Source: Mycobacterium sp. AZCC_0083
GTDB lineage: Bacteria > Actinomycetota > Actinomycetes > Mycobacteriales > Mycobacteriaceae
DNA length: 64,000 nucleotides
Direction: 5' to 3'
Assembly (NCBI RefSeq): GCF_014202335.1
Contig: NZ_JACHGP010000005.1
Coordinates: 62,001 to 126,000 of the forward strand
This document shows positions 44,862-54,894 of the stretch, piece by piece (within the stretch, counting starts at the first letter, position 1; every line of letters begins with the position of its first letter). The translations under genes were made by a program, and so were the position numbers. The notes under the pieces were generated by a model. That model did no database searches and was not told the origin of the DNA. It saw only the letters and a list, made by a program, of their open reading frames with translations.

Positions 44862-44987
44862 CGTCGCGCATGCCGCGATCGAAAGGCTTCGGCCGATGTC
44901 GTTGAGATGCCGGGGAGTCACTTCCCGCTCCTGTCGAGGCCGGCCCAACTTGCAGATGTGTTGGGCGACCTAGCGAACGACCCTTAG
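44862..44987 (+). pseudogene. C-terminal remnant of an alpha/beta hydrolase
   Basis: After an in-frame stop at 44859-44861 the frame encodes ADVVEMPGSHFPLLSRPAQL and ADVLGDLANDP before the stop at 44985. This is the C-terminal catalytic-His block of alpha/beta hydrolases (GSH-F-P-L-L-SRP), followed by the usual closing helix. No nucleophile elbow or upstream domain is found in any frame, so only about 40 of some 240 residues survive. Confidence 0.65.
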
Positions 44988-44994
44988 TGGTCGG

Positions 44995-45159
44995 TTACCT
45001 CGGCGTCATCCTGGCCGTCGCCGCTCTTGCCCGTAGGCGGGTCTCACTCCCCAGGACCTGGGCCGAGGCCCGGTCGCCGCGGCGGTTGACGTAGCCCATC
45101 GCTACGAAGACGACCGCGACGCCGGCCATCAGCGATACGACCTGAAACATCTCAGCCAT
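44995..45159 (-). CDS. Small single-TM membrane protein
   Basis: 54 residues from ATG 45159, preceded by GGAAGG and touching the stop of the upstream gene (TGATG). One helix, FQVVSLMAGVAVVFVAMGYV, is followed by a basic tail (NRRGDRASAQVLGSETRLRA). It is too short for family assignment; co-expression with the upstream membrane protein is likely. Confidence 0.6.
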   Translation of the reverse strand: MAEMFQVVSLMAGVAVVFVAMGYVNRRGDRASAQVLGSETRLRARAATARMTPR

Positions 45160-45734
45160 CAGTGCACCTTCCGATCGATGGTCGTTCCTCGTACATGCTC
45201 GTTTCGCCCGAGCCGGTCGTACGCCTGCCACCAGAGCGCCTCGTGCTGGGCCGGGGTGATGTCTCCCTCGTCGCGCAGGGTGTCTGCGGCGCACAGGATG
45301 ATCGCCACTGCCTTCAGCTCGGTGTACGCCGCAGCAGCGACCAGATCCGGGTACCCGGAGATCAGCACCACCGACATCGTGAGCACCCGGGTCCGCACGG
45401 GCCCCAGCATCGCGAAAAGCGTTGCCCCGCTGCCCAGGTGCAAAGCGGTGGCGGTCACGACGGCCATCGACGCGTTCGGGGTGCCGACGAACGGGATCAC
45501 GGTCACCAGCCACAACGTCGCGCCCCAGACCGGCCACCGGTGCCACAGCCTGAGCAGTCGTCGCTCGAAGTCACTGATCCCTGGAGGAAACACCACGAGC
45601 CGGTAGCGTCGGAATCCCTGCCTGCTCACACCGGTGTCGATCGAACCCCACGGCCGCTGCCCGTCGATGACGCGCACCCGCCCGCCGACGCTCTCGTCAA
45701 CGCGCGTGATCGGACGGTCCTGTTCCTCGGCCAC
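45159..45734 (-). CDS. Membrane protein, possibly DUF6611-like
   Basis: 191 residues. The N-terminus is polar with GQRPWGSIDTGVSRQGFRRYR, then two or three hydrophobic segments: WGATLWLVTVIPFVG, SMAVVTATALHLGSGATLF and VLTMSVVLISGYPDLVAAAAY. A soluble C-terminus (AQHEALWWQAYDRLG) closes it. Its layout resembles a family of uncharacterised mycobacterial membrane proteins. Function unknown. Confidence 0.65.
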   Translation of the reverse strand: MAEEQDRPITRVDESVGGRVRVIDGQRPWGSIDTGVSRQGFRRYRLVVFPPGISDFERRLLRLWHRWPVWGATLWLVTVIPFVGTPNASMAVVTATALHLGSGATLFAMLGPVRTRVLTMSVVLISGYPDLVAAAAYTELKAVAIILCAADTLRDEGDITPAQHEALWWQAYDRLGRNEHVRGTTIDRKVH

Positions 45735-45863
45735 GCCACTGTTTCTACGGCCGCACGGGGGGCCGAAAGGGCTCTCCTAACGCTTTCCATACGCGTTGGG
45801 GCAAGATCCTTGCGGGGGGTCGTCGACCGCCCCGTGGCGCCCTGAGCGAATCGAGGAGCTGAC

Positions 45864-47807
45864 GTGCACCCGACACCCAAGACTGCTGAGCCACACGCCC
45901 CAGCAGGCGCGGCAAGCCCGGTCCGACTCGCCATCGTCGTCGCCGCACTCGGCGTCGTATTCGGCGACATCGGGACCAGCCCGATCTACACGATCCAAAC
46001 GGTGTTCAACCCTGCCGACCCGCACCCCGTGCCGATCAGCACCGACAACGTCTATGGCGTGGTGTCGACGATCTTCTGGTCGGTGATGATAATCGTCACC
46101 CTGACCTACATCACCCTGGTGATGCGCGCCGACAACGACGGCGAGGGCGGCATCATGGCGCTCATCACGATGCTGCGCCGGTGGAGCGTGGCGGACGGGC
46201 GTCGTCGTACCGCCTTGATGCTGGCCGCGCTCGGGCTGTTCGGTGCCGCATTGTTCTTCGGCGACAGCATGATCACCCCCGCGATCTCGGTGCTGTCCGC
46301 GGTCGAGGGCCTCAAGGTCGTCGAGCCGGACCTGGAACAGTGGATCGTCCCGATCACCGCGGTCATCATCGTGGCGCTCTTCGCTGTACAGCGCCACGGG
46401 ACCGCCATCGTGGGGCGCTTCTTCGGACCGGTGATGATCCTCTGGTTCGCCGCCATCGGTGCCTGTGGCGTCATGGGCATCGTCGGTCATCCGGAGATCC
46501 TCAAGGCGCTCTCGCCGCTGTACGCGATCGAATTCATGACCGGGCACTTCCACATCGCCTTCTTCGCGCTGGCGGCGATCGTGCTTTCGGTCACCGGCGC
46601 TGAGGCGCTGTACGCCGACATGGGCCACTTCAGCCGGAAACCCATCGTCCTTGGCTGGCTCTTCCTCGTCCTTCCCGCATGCGTTCTGAGTTACTTCGGC
46701 CAGGGAGCACTGATCCTCGGCGACGAGACCACGGTGAGCGCGCCGTTCTTCCTGCTCACCCCGGAGTGGGCGCGATTGCCGATGGTGCTGCTCGCCACCG
46801 CCGCCACGGTGATCGCATCGCAGGCCGTGATCACCGGGGCCTACTCGGTGGCGTCGCAGGCCGCTCAACTCGGCTACCTGCCGAGACTGCGCGTCGTGCA
46901 CACGTCGGCGTCTGCGTACGGCCAGGTCTACGTGCCGTCCATCAACGGCATTCTGATGGTCGGGGTCCTGGTCCTGGTGTTCGCGTTCCAAAGCTCCGCC
47001 GCTCTGGCGTACGCGTTCGGCATGGCGGTGACCGGCACCATCACCATCACCACGACGCTGTTCCTCTACATCGCCCACACGCGGTGGCGGACCCCGCTGT
47101 GGATCGTGCTCGTCGGCGGCGGCGCGCTGATACTGGTCGACCTGATGTTCCTCGCGGCGAACCTGACCAAACTCGTCCATGGGGCGTGGCTACCGCTCCT
47201 GATCGCGATCGTGGCCTTCACGGTGATGCGGACCTGGGAGAGGGGACGCATCCTCGTCACCAAGGAACGCGAGGAAGCCGAGGGATCGCTACGCGACTTC
47301 GTCGACGAGATCGCCTGCGGTGAGCCGCCGTTGGTGCGCGTCCCTGGCACGGCGGTCTTCCTCAACCGCGGCAAGGAGACCGCGCCGCTGGCGATGCGCG
47401 CGAACGTCGAGCACAACCACGTACGCCACGAACAGTGCGTCATCATGGCCATCGAAACGCTGCCCGTGCCGCGTGTCCCCGACTCCGAACGGGTCACGGT
47501 CGACCCGCTGGGCTATGAGAAGGACGGGATCATCCACGTCACCGCGAACTTCGGCTACATGGAGACGCCAAACGTCGCAGGCGCGCTTCGCCTTCTCGAC
47601 CCGGAACAGACCGAAGGACCGATTGCCATCGACGGCGCCTCCTACTTCCTGTCGAAGCTGGAACTGTCGAGGGGCAACGCCAAGACGATGCCGACGTGGC
47701 GCAAGCGGCTGTTCATCGCCACCGCCAAGTTCAGTGCCGACGCCAGCCACTACTTCGGCCTGGAACAGGACAGGACCGTGATCATGGGCGAACGGGTCGA
47801 GATCTAA
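45864..47807 (+). CDS. kup: Kup-type potassium uptake permease
   Basis: 647 residues from GTG 45864. Twelve membrane helices occupy residues 1-450; the signature FGDIGTSPIYTIQTVF is in helix 1, FFGDSMITPAISVLSAVEG in helix 3, and GAYSVASQAAQLGYLPRL follows helix 8. The C-terminal soluble domain of about 190 residues ends DASHYFGLEQDRTVIMG. It is a K+/H+ symporter of the cytoplasmic membrane, used at low external potassium or acid pH. Three tandem G-rich repeats follow the stop at once. Confidence 0.95.
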   Translation: MHPTPKTAEPHAPAGAASPVRLAIVVAALGVVFGDIGTSPIYTIQTVFNPADPHPVPISTDNVYGVVSTIFWSVMIIVTLTYITLVMRADNDGEGGIMALITMLRRWSVADGRRRTALMLAALGLFGAALFFGDSMITPAISVLSAVEGLKVVEPDLEQWIVPITAVIIVALFAVQRHGTAIVGRFFGPVMILWFAAIGACGVMGIVGHPEILKALSPLYAIEFMTGHFHIAFFALAAIVLSVTGAEALYADMGHFSRKPIVLGWLFLVLPACVLSYFGQGALILGDETTVSAPFFLLTPEWARLPMVLLATAATVIASQAVITGAYSVASQAAQLGYLPRLRVVHTSASAYGQVYVPSINGILMVGVLVLVFAFQSSAALAYAFGMAVTGTITITTTLFLYIAHTRWRTPLWIVLVGGGALILVDLMFLAANLTKLVHGAWLPLLIAIVAFTVMRTWERGRILVTKEREEAEGSLRDFVDEIACGEPPLVRVPGTAVFLNRGKETAPLAMRANVEHNHVRHEQCVIMAIETLPVPRVPDSERVTVDPLGYEKDGIIHVTANFGYMETPNVAGALRLLDPEQTEGPIAIDGASYFLSKLELSRGNAKTMPTWRKRLFIATAKFSADASHYFGLEQDRTVIMGERVEI

Positions 47808-47808
47808 C

Positions 47809-47898
47809 TCGGGGCGAGCGGAGCGACGGGGGGGAAGGGTCGGGGCGAGCGGAGCGACGGGGGGGAAGGGTCGGGGCGAGCGGAGCGACGGGGGAAGG
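47809..47898 (+). repeat. 31-bp G-rich tandem repeat, nearly three units
   Basis: Units start at 47811, 47842 and 47873 (GGGGCGAGCGGAGCGACGGG plus a GGGGAAGGGTC linker); the period is 31 bp and the first two units are identical. The third is truncated at its G-run. Located just after the kup stop codon, transcribed in the G-rich sense. Other single copies lie at 17826, 22413, 28081 and 40931. Confidence 0.85.
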
Positions 47899-47999
47899 AC
47901 CGCCCCCGGCACCTGCGCAACCGATCTGGACCGATTGGGTCTCCGGTGCTATCCGCAGTATTGTTGCGCGCGGTTCGTCGTCGACTCAGGAAAACCACT

Positions 48000-48248
48000 A
48001 TGCCTACACCGCTACTGCACACCGTTCGGCCCCAACACGCTGCTCGCCGCGTCACTTCTCCGACGATCGGTCAGTGCTTCGACGTCGAAGTCAGCCGCGA
48101 GTTGAACGGGTGGCTGATCCACATCCCCGAGATCGACGGCGTCACTCACGCCAGCCGCCGTGCGACGGTCGAACTGGCGGCGCGCAGGTGCATTGCCACC
48201 AAGACCGGCATCCCGATCGGCTACGTCGCGGTTCTCGTGCATCTCTGA
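48000..48248 (+). CDS. HicB-like small protein, no toxin partner seen
   Basis: 82 residues from ATG 48000. The strand-helix-strand pattern FDVEVSRELNGWLIHIPEIDG, followed by THASRRATVELAARRCIATKTGIP, is that of the partial RNase H fold of HicB antitoxins. There is no HicA-type double-stranded RNA-binding toxin within 300 bp either side, so it may be an orphan antitoxin or a solitary regulator. A GTG at 47946 could extend the N-terminus by 18 residues. Confidence 0.6.
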   Translation: MPTPLLHTVRPQHAARRVTSPTIGQCFDVEVSRELNGWLIHIPEIDGVTHASRRATVELAARRCIATKTGIPIGYVAVLVHL

Positions 48249-48285
48249 AAACACTTGGCGCCAATGTCTTTCAGCCGTAGTCGGC

Positions 48286-49098
48286 CTACTTGCCGATCGC
48301 TGGAGCGGCGCAAGACGTGTGGTCCTGCAACGATTCTCCGCTCGCGCTGTCGCCGGTAGCCATATCCGCACGATCGGCGAGGATGACGAACCCCGGCTCA
48401 CCGTCTGGGCCCGTTGCACCCACCACGACGAGTGTCTGGTCGCCCATGGCCGAACGTGCGCCGGGAACGCCGTCGGCCAGCAGGGTGAATGGGTTCACCG
48501 CGTCCAGATCCTCGCCGCCAACGGCGATGGCGCTGTAGCGACGGCCGGCCAGCGGCACCGGGAACGAGGTCCATTCGGGACCGACCTCGGATGAATGTTC
48601 AACCAACGCTTCGTGTACGTCGGCTCGTAGGCAGTCGACATGGACGTGAAGTTGGGTCTGCGTCCGCGCCTGCTCGGAGTTGATCGCGAGGCTCAGCCAA
48701 TCGCGCGGCAACGTCCGTCCGGCGCGCTCCTCGACGAAGGAGCGCGCGCGCCAGGCGGCCGCGAAGTAATTGGGTGCCTCCGGAGCCAGTATCTCCTGAC
48801 TCTCGATACCGGTGATGCGACCGGTCGGGATGAGGAGGAACTGCAGCGGCCCGACGAGGTCCTTGAGCACCGCATACCCGTTCTCCTCACCTGCGCTCAG
48901 ATCTACCTGCGCGCAGGGAGCGGGGTCGCCGTGCGCCTGTTGATCCGGAACGCAGCTGCCGTTGACGATGCTCCACAGGGCATTCGGATCGCCCTGCGCT
49001 CCGCTGATCCTGGCACTGGGCAGCGCCGCCAGCACCGCCGCGGCCAGAATCAACCCGGCCCGAATCCCGCGACGGGTCAACGTCTCTGAACTCCGCAC
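48286..49098 (-). CDS. cdh: Secreted CDP-diacylglycerol pyrophosphatase
   Basis: 270 residues. A signal peptide, AGLILAAAVLAALPSARI, ends near SGAQG. The mature domain has the Cdh signature: CAQVDLSAGEENGYAVLKDL, then GPLQFLLIPTGRITGIES, and the HIT-like catalytic motif QLHVHVDCL near residue 155. Cdh hydrolyses CDP-diacylglycerol to phosphatidate and CMP. Mycobacteria carry one (Rv2289-like). It stands alone between HicB-like and SDR genes. Confidence 0.9.
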   Translation of the reverse strand: MRSSETLTRRGIRAGLILAAAVLAALPSARISGAQGDPNALWSIVNGSCVPDQQAHGDPAPCAQVDLSAGEENGYAVLKDLVGPLQFLLIPTGRITGIESQEILAPEAPNYFAAAWRARSFVEERAGRTLPRDWLSLAINSEQARTQTQLHVHVDCLRADVHEALVEHSSEVGPEWTSFPVPLAGRRYSAIAVGGEDLDAVNPFTLLADGVPGARSAMGDQTLVVVGATGPDGEPGFVILADRADMATGDSASGESLQDHTSCAAPAIGK

Positions 49099-49127
49099 GG
49101 CGCCTACCCTAGCGCCGACGGTCGGAA

Positions 49128-49895
49128 TCAGTAAATGGTGTAGCCGCCATCGATGACGACGATGGATCCGGTCATGAACGCGGACGCGTCGGAGGCCATG
49201 TAGACGACGGTGGGGGCGATCTCCTCGGGCAGGGCGAACCGCTTCATCGGGGCGTCTTCGATCCAGTGCTGGCGGAATTCCGGGTTGTCAACGGGGGCCA
49301 TTTCGGTCTTCACGTAGCCGGGGGCGATGGCGTTGACCCGAATGTTGTACGGGGCCCATTCCGCTGCAAGGGACTTCGTGAGCTGGTGTACCGCCGCCTT
49401 TGACGCGTTGTAGGAGGGCTGCCACTGCGGACGGTTGACGATGATGGAGCTGATCGAGCCGACGTTGAGGATGTTGCCACCGCCATGGTCCTTCATGTAG
49501 GCGCCCGCACTTCGGCTCAGCCGCCACAGGGATCGTGTGTTCACGTCGAAGACGTGATCCCATTCCTCGTCGCTGATCTCCAATGCGGGCCGGTGGATTG
49601 CCAGTCCGGCGTTGTTGAGCAGTAGGTCGAGGCCGCCCAGTCGTTCCACCGCGCCGTCGATTGCGATGGCTGGGCCGTCCGGCGTGGTGATGTCGACCTC
49701 GAAGGCCTGGACCCTCAACCCCTCCTCGGCCAATGCCGCCACAGCGGCGGTGTTGCGCTCGACGTCCCTGGAGACGAAGACGACATCGGCGCCGGCCTCT
49801 GCCAGCCCCCCGACGAAGGCCAGCCCGAGGCCGCGGTTGCCGCCGGTGACGAGAGCGCGCTTGCCGGTGAGGGAGAAGGTATCGAGAACACGCAT
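49128..49895 (-). CDS. Classical SDR dehydrogenase, last gene of the sugar ABC operon
   Basis: 255 residues from ATG 49895, preceded by GGAGAAACTC. The NAD(P) motif is VTGGNRGLGLAF, the second is LLLNNAGLAIH, the catalytic Ser lies in NVGSISSIIVN, and Tyr-Lys is in YNASKAAVHQL. The C-terminal SAFMTGSIVVIDGGYTIY is typical. Close families include 2-deoxy-gluconate 3-dehydrogenase and polyol/sugar dehydrogenases. Its place 56 bp after the second permease suggests it oxidises the imported sugar or polyol. Confidence 0.87.
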   Translation of the reverse strand: MRVLDTFSLTGKRALVTGGNRGLGLAFVGGLAEAGADVVFVSRDVERNTAAVAALAEEGLRVQAFEVDITTPDGPAIAIDGAVERLGGLDLLLNNAGLAIHRPALEISDEEWDHVFDVNTRSLWRLSRSAGAYMKDHGGGNILNVGSISSIIVNRPQWQPSYNASKAAVHQLTKSLAAEWAPYNIRVNAIAPGYVKTEMAPVDNPEFRQHWIEDAPMKRFALPEEIAPTVVYMASDASAFMTGSIVVIDGGYTIY

Positions 49896-49951
49896 GAGTT
49901 TCTCTCCATTTCCGAACGGACATGAACTACAGTGGGGCCGTTGATCATTCG

Positions 49952-51034
49952 TCAACCGGTGCCACGGAACCTGCTGGTGGTCAATCCGTTGAGCAGTGCG
50001 GCGACGATGAGTACGACGCCGAGGGCGAGCAGTTGGAACTGGGAGCCGGCGTTGCCTTCGAAGTACAGGATGATGCCGGCGTTGAGCCAGACGATCAGCA
50101 CGGTGGCGAGCAGTACTCCGGCCAAGCGTCCGATGCCACCGGTGATCGCGACACCGCCGAGGACGGCGATGGTGATCGCCGGGAGCGCAAGACCGTTGCC
50201 GGAGGTTCCGGCATCCGGGCGGGCGGATGCGAACTCAGCGGAGATGTACACCGCGACAAGACCGGAGAGGACTCCGGACAGAACGTAGGCCCGCATCCGG
50301 GTACCGGCGACGCCGATGCCTGCCCATCGGGCGGCGGTGTCGTTGGTGCCGACGGCGTAGAGCCTCCGTCCGTAGGTGCCGCGGCCGAGAACCAGCCAGA
50401 GGATGACGAGCACCGGGGCGAGGAACGTGAACACCCCGAGCGGAACGTCGGGGACGTAGTCGCCGATGAGCGGGATGCGGACGGACCCCGTCAGCGAGTA
50501 GAGGTCTTGGATCTGCGTGCTGTTGATGGGTTTCTGGTCGTTGATGACCAGTGCGACGGACTTGTACGCGTAGTAGGTCGCCAGGGTCGCGATCAGGGCA
50601 GGGAAGCCGACGTGGGCGATGAGGAGTCCGTTGATGCCCCCGAGGACACCGCCGACGAGCAGCGCGAGCGGGATTGCCGCCCACAGGGGCCATCCCCATT
50701 GCCCGTAGGCGAATCCGAAGATCATCCCGACCAGCGACACCATGGCACCGACGGAGAGGTCGATACCGCCGCGGCCGGACACGATCACGATGAGTTCGGC
50801 GAATCCCAGCAGGGCCAGTGGGACGGCGTCGATGAGAGTGGCTGACATGTAGTCGAAGTCGTAGTCGCCGGTGAGGTACCCGTTGGCGCTCAGGTACATC
50901 AGCACGATGACCACCACCACGATCAGCACGCCGAGCAGCACGATTCGCTGCGTCAGGACTGCTTCCAGGATTCGGTTCGCTCGGCGGTGAGTGGCCGACT
51001 CCTCCCTGGTGGGTAGGGCAGTGTCGACGCTCAT
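49952..51034 (-). CDS. Sugar ABC transporter permease 2 (RbsC/LsrD-like)
   Basis: 360 residues with about ten helices. The family motif region reads ELIVIVSGRGGIDLSVGAMVSL (residues about 84-105). A second signature, TYGRRLYAVGTNDTAARWAGI, lies in the loop before the last helices, and NGLALPAITIAVLGGVAITGG follows. This is the BPD_transp_2 family (CUT2 sugar importers). Two different permeases, as in the Rha and Lsr systems, form a heterodimer here. It overlaps permease 1 by 4 bp. Confidence 0.9.
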   Translation of the reverse strand: MSVDTALPTREESATHRRANRILEAVLTQRIVLLGVLIVVVVIVLMYLSANGYLTGDYDFDYMSATLIDAVPLALLGFAELIVIVSGRGGIDLSVGAMVSLVGMIFGFAYGQWGWPLWAAIPLALLVGGVLGGINGLLIAHVGFPALIATLATYYAYKSVALVINDQKPINSTQIQDLYSLTGSVRIPLIGDYVPDVPLGVFTFLAPVLVILWLVLGRGTYGRRLYAVGTNDTAARWAGIGVAGTRMRAYVLSGVLSGLVAVYISAEFASARPDAGTSGNGLALPAITIAVLGGVAITGGIGRLAGVLLATVLIVWLNAGIILYFEGNAGSQFQLLALGVVLIVAALLNGLTTSRFRGTG

Positions 51035-52049
51035 TCCGCCCTCCTGGTGCGCTGGCGCAGTAGATCGGTACCGACGGCAAGAACGATGAAGATTCCGACG
51101 AAGAGGTCGGATAGTTGTGAGGGCCAGCCGAGTTGGGTGACGCCGGACTTCACGGTTTGGACGAGAAGCGCGCCAAGGAGAGTGCCGAGCACGGAGCCGC
51201 GGCCGCCCATGATCGAGGTACCACCGATCACCACTGCGGCGATGACCGCGAGTTCTTGTCCGTTACCGACGGATTGGTCGAGGCTCGAGGTGCCCTTGGC
51301 CAGGGTGAAGATCGAGGCCAACCCGATCAGAACACCGGTGATCACGTAGGTCAGCAGGACCCGGCGCTGCACCCTGATTCCGGCGAGCCGGGCGGCGAGG
51401 GCGTCGCCCCCGATGCCGAGGAAATGACGACCCCCGGCGGTGTGCCGCAGGTACCACCAGGCGACGGCGGCGAGCAGGACCGTGATGGCGAAACTGTGCG
51501 GCACTCCGAGGGTTTGACCGTCGACGCCCCGGCCGAACCAGGCCAGGGTGTTCGGCATGCCACTGACGGGTTGTGAGCCGAAGATCTGGAGGCCGATGAA
51601 CAGGAATACGTTCGCGGTGCCGAAGGTAATGATGATGGCGTGCACTCGGCCGTACGCGATGAGCAGGCCGTTCATCAGACCGAGTACCGCGCCGGTGGCA
51701 ATCGCCACCACCACGCACAGGATGAGCGGCAGGCCCTGATCGCGCATGAGCTTGGCGGTCACGACTGAACACACCATGATCGCGCCGCCGACGGACACGT
51801 CGATGCCACCGGCGATGATCACGAACGTCATGCCGATGCCGATCAGCGCCACCGGCGCAACTTCGACCAGCAGCGGGATGATCGAACCGGCAGAGAGGAA
51901 CGCCGGCGTGGCGAAAGCCAGTGCGGCCCAGAGCACGACGAGCACCACGACGAGGACGATCTCGGCCGGCGTCACGGGTGCAGGCAACACCCGGCCTCGG
52001 CCCCGCACCGGTGGTGCGGTCGGGGCGGCATTGGGATCGACGGTGATGC

Positions 52050-52053
<4 letters not shown>
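51031..52053 (-). CDS. Sugar ABC transporter permease 1 (RbsC/LsrC-like)
   Basis: 340 residues from ATG 52053; upstream frame is open but belongs to the ATPase gene. Key motifs are MTFVIIAGGIDVSVGGAIMV, RHFLGIGGDALAARLAGIRV and GQELAVIAAVVIGGTSIMGG, all of CUT2 permeases. It pairs with permease 2 in the membrane. It overlaps the ATPase stop by 4 bp (ATGA). Confidence 0.9.
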
Positions 52054-53561
<1,508 letters not shown>

Positions 53562-53588
53562 GGCATCTCCAATGATGCTGGTGGTCGA

Positions 53589-54638
53589 TCAGTAGTTGAA
53601 CTGGTCCACGTTCTCGGTCGTGATGAGCAAGGGATCACCGAGCACCAGGGTCTTGCTGGCCTCATCCCATTTCACGGCGGGCATGTCGTCGTTGACCTTG
53701 TTGGTCGGGGCGAAGGCCTTTCCGGCGGCGAGTTGCTGACCGGCCCACGCCGTGAGGTAGCCGAGGTTCTGGACGTTCCACAAGATCGAGCCGGATGAGG
53801 ATCCGTCGGCCAGGTACGGCTTCATCGACTTCGGGGTGCCGACCCCGACGGTGAAGACCTTGCCGATCTTCCCGGCGTCCTTGACCGCCTGGGCCACGCC
53901 GACGGCGGAGGTGGTGCACTGCCCGATGAGACCGGTCAAATCGGGGTGCGCGCTCATCAGGTCGGTGGCCATCTGCGTTCCCTTGGCCTGGTCCTCACCG
54001 GAGTACACGACGTCGATGAGTTCGGCCCCGGGATACTTCTGCGACACGTATGCCTTCTCCGCGGCGATCCAGGAGTTCAGGTTCTCGGCCGTCTCGCCGC
54101 AGGACACGATGGCCCACTTGCCCTTTCCGCCCATCGCTGCCATCAGTGTCTCCGCGGTGGTATTTCCGATTCCCTCCGCGGTGGCCTGGTTGACGAATGC
54201 TTCGCGGACCGAATTGGGAGCGTCGGTGTCGGCGGTCATGACTTTGATGCCTGCGGCCTGAGCTTCCTTCATCAGAGGTGCCATCGAGTCGGGGTCGTTG
54301 GGTGCGATCACCAGCACGTCGACCTTCTGCTGAATGAACGACCGCACGACCTGCGCCTGTGCGGCGGCATCGGCCGAGGTCGGGCCTTGGTAGAGCCACT
54401 CGATGTCACCGAGGGCCGTTGCGGCCTGCTTCGCGCCGGTGTCCATCGCCTCGAAGTACGGGGATCCCTGCAGCTTCGGAACGAAGGCGACTTTGACCTT
54501 GCCTCCCGATGAGCTTCCTTCGGACGCGCTCCCGCCGGTTGACGTGCTGTTCTCGTTCTTCTTGGTGCACCCGCCCGCGATCATGGTGACCGCCAACGCG
54601 ATACAAAGACCGCCGACAACACGCTGGGAAATCCTCAT
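53589..54638 (-). CDS. Sugar-binding lipoprotein of the ABC operon (Peripla_BP_4)
   Basis: 349 residues. Type II signal peptide with lipobox MIAGGC (Cys near residue 24) and a Ser/Gly-rich linker. VAFVPKLQGSPYFEAMDTGAKQAA is the first strand-helix pair of the type I periplasmic fold; VDVLVIAPNDPDSMAPLMKEAQAAGI and GTPKSMKPYLADGSSSGSIL are further motifs. The pattern is closest to RhaS/LsrB-like binding proteins. It is the first gene of the operon. Interestingly its fold recurs inside the divergent regulator at 54895. Confidence 0.9.
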   Translation of the reverse strand: MRISQRVVGGLCIALAVTMIAGGCTKKNENSTSTGGSASEGSSSGGKVKVAFVPKLQGSPYFEAMDTGAKQAATALGDIEWLYQGPTSADAAAQAQVVRSFIQQKVDVLVIAPNDPDSMAPLMKEAQAAGIKVMTADTDAPNSVREAFVNQATAEGIGNTTAETLMAAMGGKGKWAIVSCGETAENLNSWIAAEKAYVSQKYPGAELIDVVYSGEDQAKGTQMATDLMSAHPDLTGLIGQCTTSAVGVAQAVKDAGKIGKVFTVGVGTPKSMKPYLADGSSSGSILWNVQNLGYLTAWAGQQLAAGKAFAPTNKVNDDMPAVKWDEASKTLVLGDPLLITTENVDQFNY

Positions 54639-54750
54639 CGACTTCTCCTCCGAACTGGATCGATACCACGTGTCCGCGCCAGGACGACGTCGACTACGTG
54701 CGCCTCACCAGATCGAACTCAGCGAGACGGACGCCCGGGTTAATCGGGCG

Positions 54751-54863
54751 TTTCATATTTCGTACTAGATACCGGGTTGTGAAACATCACACTAAGCACG
54801 TGGTGTGACGCTGTCAACAGTCTCGGCGTCGCCCGTCATTTCATTTTTCGTGTCATATACCGA
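54751..54863. promoter_or_regulatory. Two direct 25-bp repeats in the divergent sugar-operon control region
   Basis: TTTCATATTTCGTACTAGAT at 54751 and TTTCATTTTTCGTGTCATAT at 54839 share 19 of 25 bases (both continue ATACCG) and lie 88 bp apart. Between them TCACAC and GTGTGA at 54787-54808 form an inverted repeat. The block is AT-rich against GC-rich flanks. The upstream copy is near the binding-protein promoter, the other near the regulator promoter. Confidence 0.6.
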
Positions 54864-54894
54864 TCAATGAAACGCGCATGTAGACAGGTTTGAC

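Noticed and set aside
44650..44973. Short open frames on both strands between the PPOX gene and the small membrane protein
   Set aside because: Composition is unnatural and no start signals are present; only the hydrolase tail at 44862-44987 is supported.
47809..47898. Possible CRISPR array
   Set aside because: The units are directly adjacent with no unique spacers; it is a plain tandem repeat and no cas genes are near.
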